Assembly (NCBI RefSeq): GCF_000712055.1
Contig: NZ_JOOA01000002.1
Location: forward strand, 3,189,929 to 3,253,928
Source: Ruminococcus sp. HUN007
Lineage (GTDB): Bacteria; Bacillota; Clostridia; Oscillospirales; Ruminococcaceae
Length of the DNA: 64,000 bases
Direction: 5' to 3'
A program made the position numbers and the translations under genes. Each line of letters starts with the position of its first letter. Position 1 is the first letter of the stretch. Below are positions 10,174 to 19,412 of the stretch, piece by piece. Below the pieces are notes generated by a model, which worked only from the letters and a program-made list of their open reading frames with translations, did no database searches and was not told the origin of the DNA.

Positions 10174-11318
10174 CACTATCAACAACTTAAGAATTCAATA
10201 TAAAGCCATGGTGTAATGCACAAAATCATTTTTTAAAGTTTGTACACAATACCACTTGGCAAATGTAAAATAATGAAAAAATCGAAATTAGGTATCTATT
10301 TTGATACACTCTCTAATTTCGAGGTGCATATTCGTGCTTACACTTTTACTTGCGACTGTTATTACGCAAACAATTCTTGAAGATTATGAAACTCTTGACG
10401 AAAGCAGATTCAGACCTGAATACTTTACACGCAGCAGAAAAATGCCTTTCTGTAAGTTACTTCGCTTTCTTCTTTCTATGTACAAGACATCAACTCAGGC
10501 AGCACTTAATAAATTTCTACGTAAGGATGATATAACCATGAGCCAGCAGGCTTTGAGCAAAGCACGCAATAAATTTGAACATACTCTATTCTGGAAACTG
10601 TTCATTGGAATTCGTGATGCCTTTTATTCAAAGAGTATCTTACTGCTCTTTCAAAAATGTATGACAAATTCATTATTGCCATAGACGTTTCTGATACCGA
10701 ACTTCCGAACATGCCTTTACTCTGCGAAAAATACGGCGGTACCGGATCAAAATCGTCATCTCCGACTGCTCGTATGAGCATTGCCTACGATGTTATGAAC
10801 GATTTTATCATGTCCGCTGATTTTACTGAAATGAGTACTGGAGAGCGTGAACTTGCGCTGATTCACATTGATGAAATAAGCAGATATATGGATTTAAAGT
10901 CGTGCCTGTTTATCATGGACAGAGGTTACGCAAGTGAAGAACTGATAAAAGTGTTATCCAAGCAATCAACTTCAGGATTTCTGGATCACAATGTATCTTG
11001 CTAACATGGTTGCTATTGCAAAAAACGAGGCGAATACAGAAATCAAAGAATCACGTCAGAACAAAGAGAACAAATACGAGTACCAGGCAAATGTAAATAC
11101 CATCATTGGCTCTTTACGTGAAGAATTTGCAGAAGCTGTCTTCTCTTCTCCGCTAAAAAGAACGTTAAAAATAAATAGGCTTATGAACGAAATCAAACGT
11201 TCCGTTGTTCCTGTACGTCCTGATGACGGAAAGACGCCAAGAAATAATAATTCAAGAAAGGTTAAATATCATCACAACCAAAGATCCAATCTATAGGATT
11301 CTTAAGTTGTTGATAGTG
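10174..11318 (+). mobile_element. Defective IS4-like element, copy 2 (1145 bp)
   Basis: Perfect terminal inverted repeats begin CACTATCAACAACTTAAG at the left end, with the reverse complement at the right end (11301-11318). The element carries a longer transposase remnant than copy 1. It interrupts the ATPase gene. Flanking bases (ACAGAG on the left, GATAAT on the right) show no target duplication, consistent with a deletion adjacent to the element. Confidence 0.88.
10301..11296 (+). pseudogene. IS4-like transposase remnant (copy 2)
   Basis: Three frame segments together resemble an IS4-type DDE transposase. The first starts MIHSLISRCIF. A frameshift near 10632 leads to the second, which holds IAIDVSDTELPN (first Asp) and FIMDRGYASEELI (second Asp, DRGY motif). 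A deletion junction near 10990 then joins directly to YLANMVAIAKNEANTEIK. The region that should hold the third catalytic residue is gone. The same junction occurs in copy 1, so the deletion predates their separation. Confidence 0.88.
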
Positions 11319-11348
11319 GATAATTAATAATTAATTATAGGTGAAAAA

Positions 11349-12850
11349 ATGAGCATAAAAGAACACCTGCCTAAAGAATTGCAGAATGATAATATGTTTT
11401 TTCAATATCGACCGATTGCAAGAAAAGATAGAACAGAAGATGGTGTTGAATTTTATAAAGATATTAACCGTCTTGTTGAATCAGAATTTTTCTTTGCTCA
11501 ACCCAATCAGTTGAATGATCCGATGGATGGAAAAATACATTATTATTGGCATGCAGAAAGCTCTATTTGGAAAGGTGTGATTTATCATTATGCATTAACT
11601 CTGTATACTCGATTACTTATTTTAAGTTCTGGCGTTACAGATTTAGATTCATTATCGGGTTTTCATGTTGGCGGCTATTGGGATAACAATAGTGAGAAAC
11701 GGCATGTTAAAATTTTAATAGATGAATTTTTTAATACAGATTATGCTAAGGAAACACTGATTAAAACGGACATCCGGCTTCGCCGGATGTCCGGAAGTGG
11801 GATTTGCGGGGCTTCGCCCCAGACCTCCACGCTGATTTATGAATAAATCAGCGTTTCCCTAAGAATATCCTGATAGATTTATCACAACAAAATGAAATTT
11901 CAACAGATGTATTGATTAATTTCTTTAATTTATTTATGAATCATAAATTGTTTGGATTGTTATTAGATAATCGTTGTAAAAGAAATTTTAATAAAGAGAC
12001 TATTGATTTTTTACTTAAACCTGTGCTGAATTACAATTATCAAGGCGGCTTTTTATGCAATTATGAAGCAGAAAAATATGATGATGCTATTTCTTTGATG
12101 AATGAAATATATTTATCAAAGAATGATGGAAATGATATACATCCATTGATGTATATCAAAAAATATTTTAGCTATGATTATTTTACAAAATTCCAAAATA
12201 GCTCTCTTCATAACTGGGGTGTAGCCAGTTTAACTAAGAATTGTGTTGATGATTTGATGTGGACGCACTATGCTGATTCGCATACTGGTATATGTCTTGC
12301 GTTTGAACTGGATTGCAAGGAAGGAAGCATTGTGGATTATAATAATTATTTTGAACCTGAATCGCTTTCATATTTTCATTCAAACGCAACACTGGGGAAT
12401 TATATCCGATTTGATAAGGTAAAGTATACGGATGAAATTACAAAGAAAAATGTTTTTAGTTTGATGGAATGTTTTACTTATGGTGCTGCAAATGATATTT
12501 TTTCTTATTATGGTGGTATAGATAAATATTGTGATAGAGAAAGTAGAATAAAAAATATCAATGAGGTTTTATTTGAAGCAGGTTGTACTAAAAAAAGAAA
12601 ATGGAATTATGAAGAAGAGTATAGAATGGTGATGTTTGGACTTCATGACCGTTATGGTAAAAAAGCATCTTTAAAATATAGAAAGACTTTATTAAAGGGT
12701 ATTATATTTGGATGTAAAGTGGATAAATCCATTAAGAAAGAAGTTATTGATAGAATTAACGACTTGTATAAAGATTTGTCGTCTAAACCTATTTTTTATC
12801 AAGCAAAATATTTGAATAGTACTGATGAAATGATTATTATTAAAGCGTAA
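11349..12850 (+). pseudogene. DUF2971 family gene split by a 109-bp mobile repeat
   Basis: The N-terminal segment (11349-11749) contains FFFAQPNQLNDPMDGKIHYY. The C-terminal segment (11863-12850) contains VASLTKNCVDDLMWTHYADS and GICLAFELD, the hallmark DUF2971 motifs. Between them is a 109-bp repeat element plus one copy of a 4-bp CTAA duplication. Removing 113 bases gives an uninterrupted 462-codon frame that passes through DYAKNILIDLSQQNEI. As it stands, translation stops at 11844-11846 inside the element. DUF2971 proteins are frequent in defence islands; their biochemical role is unknown to me. Confidence 0.88.
11750..11858 (+). mobile_element. 109-bp palindromic mobile element, copy A, with CTAA target duplication
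   Basis: The ends are GGAAACACTGATT and its inverted match AATCAGCGTTTCC. The target CTAA occurs at 11746-11749 and again at 11859-11862. Inside are three hairpins: GGACATCCGG/CCGGATGTCC with a CTTCG loop, GGGGCTTCGCCCC, and CGCTGATTTAT/ATAAATCAGCG. It codes for nothing. It sits inside a DUF2971 gene whose frame is restored by its precise removal, which proves insertion. Confidence 0.9.
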
Positions 12851-13049
12851 TAGGCAGCATAATTCAAGAATCTGAATAATTAGTGGATAAAACCTACGAA
12901 TCGAATACAGATAATTTCTAGACACTTTTGCTTCCGCCTCTTAAACTGTAGTTTCTTAATATATGTATTTGATTTTAAATTGCAGTGATGAAAGCTTTAA
13001 AAATTCTAATAAGCTTGTAGCGATGTGTCGATTACAAAACGAAGGGATT

Positions 13050-16000
13050 ATGGAGAAAGGAATTGATTTACAGATGAAAGTGGTTGTGCTATCAGATTTA
13101 CATATAGATGAAAACTGTGAGTGGGTAAATATAACTCAAGAAATGTGCAGACGAGTTAAAAATATTATTAAACAAGATGAAGCAATTCGCTTTATTATTT
13201 TAGGAGATATAATTAATGGAATTGCGGGTAGAAGTACAGATGCTGTAGAAAAAGTTTATAGAATAGCTGATGAGTTTATAGATTATATTAATGATTTCTT
13301 TAGCAATTACAATATTGGATTTTATTTTGTTCCGGGAAATCACGATCTTTACGTTGATAGCTTAGAGCCTTTTAATGACTTTATTGAGCGCCATTCAAAA
13401 ATCAATTCTAAATCATATAGATACACCTTGAAAGAATCAATATTTTATTTTGAAGAAGAAAATATAAGATTTATTTTAATTGATTCCAATTTTGAGCGAA
13501 ACTTCGAAAAAAGAGGAAAGATAGATGGTGAATTATTAAAAAAATATGGTGTTACAAATAAAACAACCGTGTTGTTTATGCATCATCCGCCGATGTTAAA
13601 ACCTACTTATTCTAATGATCCTGATAATGATAAATCATTACTTAATCCGCTGGATATAAAATATCTACATGCGAAGTACGTATTTTATGGTCATATACAT
13701 GGTGATAATATTTCTGATTTCGATGAAGAAAAAAACACATTATATGTTCCGGTTAGTGGGTTACTTAATAAAGGAAAATTTATAAAAAATGGTTTTACAG
13801 TATTGGATATTAAAAATGAATCGATGATGAATTGCTATAATTATGAATATAATGGGAACAGATTTTTTAAGACGATAGTTGGTTCATACAAAGAAGAAAT
13901 TCAATCATGCAAATTACGTATAGAGATGCATGACTATAGCTTAGAATTAGAGAATACTATAAAAAGATTTTATAATCAGTATAATTGCGAAAGTGAAAAT
14001 CTAGATATAATAAATATCATAGATGATAATGATTTTATTGTAATTTCTGGAGAAGCCGGCATAGGAAAGACTTTGGAAGCACGAAGAATATATCAGTATT
14101 ATAAAGAAAATGAAGAATTTTATCCTATAATTATTGATTTAAGGTGTGCAACTGATGATTTAATTAAGGAATATTTAGATTACGCAAGTAATTTTAGAAT
14201 AGATAATAAAGATGTAATGTTGATTGTAGACGGACTTAGTGAAGTTACATTAGGAATATCTGCTCAATTATTGCCGAAATTAAAAGAATTATCTTTATGT
14301 GACTGTCAATCGAAAATTATCGTAACTAAACGTAGTAATTTTGACGCTTATGATTATTTTGAGCATTATAAGGAGTTTCAGATAAAAGAATTTGATAATG
14401 GGGATGTAAGTGAATATATAGAAAAAAGAGGCGTCAAAGATAGTATTGCTTTTTATAATGCGTTAAAATCAGATAATTATAATTTTATTATCGGTAATCC
14501 TTTTTTATTGAAAGAGATTACAAGCTTGTATTTGGCTTATGGTAAAATGCCGAAATTTCAAGATTTTTTTCACCATGTTATTTCATTACGGTTTATTGAA
14601 GCAGATAAAAGAATAGATAATCAGTACAGACTTATGGATAATGAGTATGAATTGCTGACATCTTTAGAAGAGTTTGGGTTTGCTATGATGATTATGAATA
14701 AGCATCCGCTTGAAAATATTCATTATTCTAAATTGTTTAAAGAGTCGTTTCGAAAAATGCATAGTTATACAGGATTACTTGATTGCTATTCAAATTACTG
14801 CAGAGACTTCATCCATGATATTTATTCTGAGTACTTAGTTGCAGATTATTTATGTAAATTGGATTTGGAACAGTTACTTAAAATAATTACATATAATTAT
14901 CAAGGAGAAGAAAGAGTAAAAAGAACATGGTATGATGTAGTGCGTAGGTTAATTGATATGCGCCTTGATGATGAGTTGCTTGTTTGGGTGTTGGATAATG
15001 ATAATGAATTCATTTTTTATAATATACCTGAAAAAACAATTGTTGGTAAGCAAGCAATTTTATTAGTCAAAAAATTGATAAAAAAGTGTTGCGATAAGAA
15101 TATGCCTGTCCATTTATTAGTTGCAGATGTAAAAAAATTTGTTGATGCATTTTCTTCTAAAGAAATGTGGGAGTATGTGATAGAAGAATTAAAGAGTCAG
15201 GATAATGAAAACACCTTGTATTCATTATTACTTTTCCTGCAATATGCAAAAGCGGGATATGATTCCGATATTGTGCAAAGTGTATTAATAAATATAATTA
15301 AAGAGAATAAAGTAAAGAGAATAAAATCAGCTGCTTTAAAAGCTTTGTTAAATATAAACGCAAATGCTAATGATTATCTTGAAATAATTATCAATGAATT
15401 TCACGACGAAAATGATAAAGTTGTAGTTAAAAATATTTTTGAGATGATTTGTAAGAGTGATAATCCGGATCAATACTATAACTATGCAATTGAAAAATTT
15501 GAACATTCAGATAAATCTTACATAGTTATTGGTTATAACGAATGTTTTCTTAAGTTGATTTCATCTTTGAAATATTTAGAAGGTATTTTGGATTGTATAA
15601 TGGATATGTGTGAAAGCGATACTTTTGCCAACGTTTCTAATACAAATAAAATCTTTTATTTGCTTATCAATAAAATAACTCACTTCTATTTAGATGATAC
15701 AGCAGATAAAGCTATGATTTTCGACCGAATGATAGAATGCTTTAAAAGTGCGTCATATCAGTTAGATGGTACAAAAACAAAAATAGTAAAAGATTTTTTT
15801 GTTAAGGTAAAAAAAGTTAATGATGCACTTCTCCAAATAATAAATGATGATAACAGTATTGTGTTTTATTCGTGTTTTGAAAATTTATTTGATTCGACTA
15901 TGATAGAGACTGTGATAAATTGTTATAACGATGGTTCGTTATCAGATGATAGACTTATATGGTATGTGAATAGGTATTCTATTGTTGATCAGGATAAGAG

Positions 16001-17459
16001 TAAACTGATGGAGGCTTATAAAATCAAAAATGGTAGTGAAATTCCATTAATAGATAAACACAATTGGCAGAATAATCGGAAGTTTGGAGAAATAAAGTAT
16101 TTAGAAAGCTTATTTGATAAGAAAGCATTTGAAAGCAAGCTGCATGAAATAGTTTCGCTTGTCGGTGCAAATTTTAAGATAAGTGATTTCTTTGATAAGT
16201 ATTTTTCTGTTATATCAGATGAAAGAATTGATTTAAGAATGATAGGCAGTTTGATATATAGAATTGCGTGCAATACTGAATGTTATGTTGATCAGTTCTT
16301 TTCATACTATAATTGGGATGACATTCAATTTATTTCTTTAGTTGAGTTTTTAGAAACCAAAGATAAATTTGATTTGGATGATATACAAAGGCGATATTTA
16401 CAAGAAAAATTTGAAAAAATAATAACTGAAGTCAATTTTGAAACTATTGATTATAAGAAATTTAATGATTATGATTCACGAATTTCATTGAATGTTAGAT
16501 TTGTCATAACACTAATATCTAAGTATGACTTTCAGTGCGATGAAGAAACAATACTCGAAATGCTAATGATACCATGGTTTATGTTTAATGATTCTAACAC
16601 AAGTGGTAGTTCAGCTGTACTTTCTTTTGTAGCTAGTATTATTAAGAATAAGAAAAAACTTCATGATAGGATTATTGAAAATTTACAATATAAAAATCTT
16701 AATATTTTTGCTCAAGAAACACATTTGATCTATTGCTTAGATAATAATATTTCAATAGCGGTGAAAAATGCAGTCGATTTATTTAAATCAACTGAATCTG
16801 AAGCCATACATCGTAAAGATGTAGCTATAAAGTACTTATTGAAATTTAAAGATGAGCAATTTGTCGATGCTTTAATATCTGATCAAACTGAAGATGAGGT
16901 TTTAGAGTATTTGGTTCCATATTTAAAAATCAGTAATTCTAAACTTATTAGTGAGTTGCTTTTACGAAACCAAAATTCAAGTGATTATTTTCTTTTTGTT
17001 CGTGAGTTGATTGAACTTAATAATGTTTACGGATTAAAAAAATATATTGATTTTGTAAAAGAGAAATTAACAATACCAGAATTGTCTGATGAGTTTTCTG
17101 GCTGTGATATTACTTTTCAACTGAGAAAAATTACTGATGAATCTTTGATGGCTGATATATTAAGCATTTTACCATTAGCATATACATCAAATTTTAATGA
17201 TAAGGATGATGTTTGGGGACTTAAAGCAAGTTTGGATTATGTAATAACCAATATCAGTAGAGATAAACCTGAAGTAATATATGGAATATTGAATGAATAT
17301 TTGAACGCTGATGAATTATGCGATGAACTTAAGTTTAGGCTTAATTATTATATTCAAATTTGTGAGAACACTTTTTCAACTCTAACGGATGGTTCTTGGA
17401 GTTTTGATCAAGCATACGATTATATTTGTGCTAGAAGAAAACAAAGATTGGAGGCATAG
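13050..17459 (+). CDS. Metallophosphatase-STAND NTPase-helical repeat fusion protein
   Basis: About 1469 aa. An N-terminal calcineurin-like phosphoesterase shows SDLH (about residue 15), GDIING, GNHD (about 97), MHHPP and GHIHGD (about 213), so all metal ligands appear present. A P-loop NTPase follows, with Walker A GEAGIGKT (about 334), Walker B VMLIVDGLSE (about 389) and VTKRSN, in NACHT/STAND style. The remaining 750 residues are helical repeats resembling HEAT-type ligand-sensing arms. The frame is open from 12963, but the ATG at 13050 has an upstream GAAGGG; 13074 is also possible. It starts an operon with two short genes (gaps of 2 and 15 bases). The effector-switch-sensor order matches STAND defence proteins; the antiphage role is inferred. 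Confidence 0.8.
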   Translation: MEKGIDLQMKVVVLSDLHIDENCEWVNITQEMCRRVKNIIKQDEAIRFIILGDIINGIAGRSTDAVEKVYRIADEFIDYINDFFSNYNIGFYFVPGNHDLYVDSLEPFNDFIERHSKINSKSYRYTLKESIFYFEEENIRFILIDSNFERNFEKRGKIDGELLKKYGVTNKTTVLFMHHPPMLKPTYSNDPDNDKSLLNPLDIKYLHAKYVFYGHIHGDNISDFDEEKNTLYVPVSGLLNKGKFIKNGFTVLDIKNESMMNCYNYEYNGNRFFKTIVGSYKEEIQSCKLRIEMHDYSLELENTIKRFYNQYNCESENLDIINIIDDNDFIVISGEAGIGKTLEARRIYQYYKENEEFYPIIIDLRCATDDLIKEYLDYASNFRIDNKDVMLIVDGLSEVTLGISAQLLPKLKELSLCDCQSKIIVTKRSNFDAYDYFEHYKEFQIKEFDNGDVSEYIEKRGVKDSIAFYNALKSDNYNFIIGNPFLLKEITSLYLAYGKMPKFQDFFHHVISLRFIEADKRIDNQYRLMDNEYELLTSLEEFGFAMMIMNKHPLENIHYSKLFKESFRKMHSYTGLLDCYSNYCRDFIHDIYSEYLVADYLCKLDLEQLLKIITYNYQGEERVKRTWYDVVRRLIDMRLDDELLVWVLDNDNEFIFYNIPEKTIVGKQAILLVKKLIKKCCDKNMPVHLLVADVKKFVDAFSSKEMWEYVIEELKSQDNENTLYSLLLFLQYAKAGYDSDIVQSVLINIIKENKVKRIKSAALKALLNINANANDYLEIIINEFHDENDKVVVKNIFEMICKSDNPDQYYNYAIEKFEHSDKSYIVIGYNECFLKLISSLKYLEGILDCIMDMCESDTFANVSNTNKIFYLLINKITHFYLDDTADKAMIFDRMIECFKSASYQLDGTKTKIVKDFFVKVKKVNDALLQIINDDNSIVFYSCFENLFDSTMIETVINCYNDGSLSDDRLIWYVNRYSIVDQDKSKLMEAYKIKNGSEIPLIDKHNWQNNRKFGEIKYLESLFDKKAFESKLHEIVSLVGANFKISDFFDKYFSVISDERIDLRMIGSLIYRIACNTECYVDQFFSYYNWDDIQFISLVEFLETKDKFDLDDIQRRYLQEKFEKIITEVNFETIDYKKFNDYDSRISLNVRFVITLISKYDFQCDEETILEMLMIPWFMFNDSNTSGSSAVLSFVASIIKNKKKLHDRIIENLQYKNLNIFAQETHLIYCLDNNISIAVKNAVDLFKSTESEAIHRKDVAIKYLLKFKDEQFVDALISDQTEDEVLEYLVPYLKISNSKLISELLLRNQNSSDYFLFVRELIELNNVYGLKKYIDFVKEKLTIPELSDEFSGCDITFQLRKITDESLMADILSILPLAYTSNFNDKDDVWGLKASLDYVITNISRDKPEVIYGILNEYLNADELCDELKFRLNYYIQICENTFSTLTDGSWSFDQAYDYICARRKQRLEA

Positions 17460-17461
17460 TT

Positions 17462-18166
17462 ATGTTCGGAAACTTAGTTTATTTCAATAGAAATAAAATA
17501 GAACAATACGCTATGCTAATGCAAGGAAATAATAAAGATATTCTAACTAGTTTAACTTCTGATGACAATGATATAACAGATTCTCTTTTAGCATGTTCTA
17601 AATTTGAAGAATTGCTTAAAGGTCGTGATGATTATTATGACTTTGTTGATACTAATCCAGATGTTACTATCAATGATGTTAAAAATTCATCAATCATAAA
17701 AGTAAAAGGCGAGATATACATACCAGAAAAGTTTGATATGATACATTTAATTGATGAATACAAAGAATTGCTTTTCGATGCAATTAATCCCCAAAATGAT
17801 GTGGAAAAAGATTTGCTAAAAATGGTGTTAAATTCATCGAATTCAAAAATGAAAATTCCAATATACTGTGAGTTAAATGGTCAGTGCGATTATTGGATGG
17901 GAATTTGTAAAGCATCTCATGGAAACTTGATGATAGAATATAATGATATAGAGGACTATGAGGGAATTGAATTTTCTATACTTGCCAAACTAGAAGCTAA
18001 AAAATACTATAAAGATACTCCTCTTATTGTATATGATATTTATAAGGATTTTCTTGGGCTTAACAGAGCAATAAGGAAATCAATATCTTCAGATAAAAAG
18101 GAATCATTTGAAAATATAAGTGTTGAAGAGGATTATTTAGCCTTGGAACTACTTGCGATTTATTGA
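17462..18166 (+). CDS. Hypothetical protein, second gene of the STAND operon
   Basis: This 234-aa protein starts two bases after the STAND gene's stop and ends 15 bases before the PIN-like gene, so the three are almost certainly cotranscribed. It is acidic and soluble, with no signal peptide or membrane segment. It opens with NLVYFNRNKIEQYAMLMQGN, a strand-helix pattern that recalls small proteins found beside defence NTPases, but I cannot name a family. A regulatory or antitoxin-like partner role is only a guess. Confidence 0.6.
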   Translation: MFGNLVYFNRNKIEQYAMLMQGNNKDILTSLTSDDNDITDSLLACSKFEELLKGRDDYYDFVDTNPDVTINDVKNSSIIKVKGEIYIPEKFDMIHLIDEYKELLFDAINPQNDVEKDLLKMVLNSSNSKMKIPIYCELNGQCDYWMGICKASHGNLMIEYNDIEDYEGIEFSILAKLEAKKYYKDTPLIVYDIYKDFLGLNRAIRKSISSDKKESFENISVEEDYLALELLAIY

Positions 18167-18181
18167 AGAGGACGCTATATA

Positions 18182-19201
18182 ATGAAGAATGCAATAAAAG
18201 AGTTTTTAGAACCCACAAATAGCGAAAAGCAAGAACTATGGGAAAAATGTGTCTTTGTTTTTGATACAAATGTTTTGCTTAATTTATATCGTTATTCTGC
18301 CAAAACAAGATCCTCTTTACTTGCAGCATTTGAAAGATTTAAGGATAGAATATGGTTACCATATCAAGTAGCTTTTGAATTTATGAGAAAGCGATGTGAG
18401 GTTATTTATGAAACTGTTCATAGATATGAGCAGTTCAAAAAGGAAATTGATGCATTCACTACTAAAGTAACAGATACGCTTCGACTTACATCTAAAGATG
18501 ATGAGATCAACGACTTAAAACGGTATTTGTACAAATGGCTGGATATCAATAAAGAACGTAATTTATTAGTTGAAAATGCTAGTGATGATGAAATACTTGA
18601 ACAAATATTATCAATCTTTGATGGAAGAATAGGTGATAAAGTAGAAGATGAAGAATTAACTCAAATTAAAAATGAAGGAAAAGAGAGATATGGAAAATCT
18701 ATTCCGCCAGGGTATAAAGATGATAAGAAGAAAAATAATGAAATAGATGATAATAATGCATATGGAGATTTAATAATTTGGAAACAAATTATTAAATATG
18801 CGAAATCTAATGATGTAGGAATTGTTTTTGTTACTCATGATCAAAAAGAAGACTGGTGGAATATTGTGAAAGGAAAAACTATTGGTCCGAGAATAGAGTT
18901 AAGAAGGGAGTTCATAGAAGAAACCAAACAGTTTTTTCATATGTATACTATGAATAGTTTTATTTCTGAATATAATCGAATGAATGATATACCAATTGAT
19001 AAGAGTGCTGTTGAGGAAGTATTTAGTTTAGATGATACTGATAGGCATATTAAAAAAAGAGTTGTATTGTCATCTTCCGAAAAAATCGCTCGAACAATTG
19101 ATACACTTGATAAGATTAATAAGCGTATTGAACGAAGAAGAAGGATAATTGATGATATTGAAAAAAAAGTATCAGAACCAAGGAAAAGAATTGCCAGCTA
19201 A
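18182..19201 (+). CDS. PIN-like domain protein with coiled-coil tail
   Basis: 339 aa as read. VFVFDTNVLLNLYRYS near residue 25 is the first acidic motif of a PIN-type nuclease (DUF4935/PIN_8-like). Further acidic positions follow in the helical core, NAYGDLIIWKQI (about 200) and FVTHDQKEDWW (about 220), so a metal-dependent RNase site looks complete. The C-terminus is charged coiled coil. Translation stops at 19201 just after a run of eight A (19161-19168). If one A is removed, the frame continues for about 52 residues of coiled coil to a TAG at 19323-19325. It is the third gene of the STAND operon. Confidence 0.72.
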   Translation: MKNAIKEFLEPTNSEKQELWEKCVFVFDTNVLLNLYRYSAKTRSSLLAAFERFKDRIWLPYQVAFEFMRKRCEVIYETVHRYEQFKKEIDAFTTKVTDTLRLTSKDDEINDLKRYLYKWLDINKERNLLVENASDDEILEQILSIFDGRIGDKVEDEELTQIKNEGKERYGKSIPPGYKDDKKKNNEIDDNNAYGDLIIWKQIIKYAKSNDVGIVFVTHDQKEDWWNIVKGKTIGPRIELRREFIEETKQFFHMYTMNSFISEYNRMNDIPIDKSAVEEVFSLDDTDRHIKKRVVLSSSEKIARTIDTLDKINKRIERRRRIIDDIEKKVSEPRKRIAS

Positions 19202-19412
19202 TATACAAACACAATACGAAAACACCTTATCCAAAAAGCAAGAGTTAGAAAAAGAGTATGAAAAAAGAATGCAGCAATTAGAGTTGCTGCAAAATAGCGA
19301 ATCCAATAATAAAAAAATAGAGTAGTTGAAATATACAGTGAATAAATTTCGAATACTAAGAATAGGTTCTTATACATATAAACTGTAAATAATTATTAAG
19401 GAGAATATTATA

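Noticed and set aside
7036..11318. A true composite transposon formed by the two IS copies
   Set aside because: Outer flanks (TTATAG left, GATAAT right) show no target duplication and both transposases are dead; an IS-linked deletion explains the structure better.
19326..19412. Possible glmS ribozyme upstream of glmS
   Set aside because: Only 87 bases separate the upstream frame from glmS, and none of the ribozyme's conserved core is visible.
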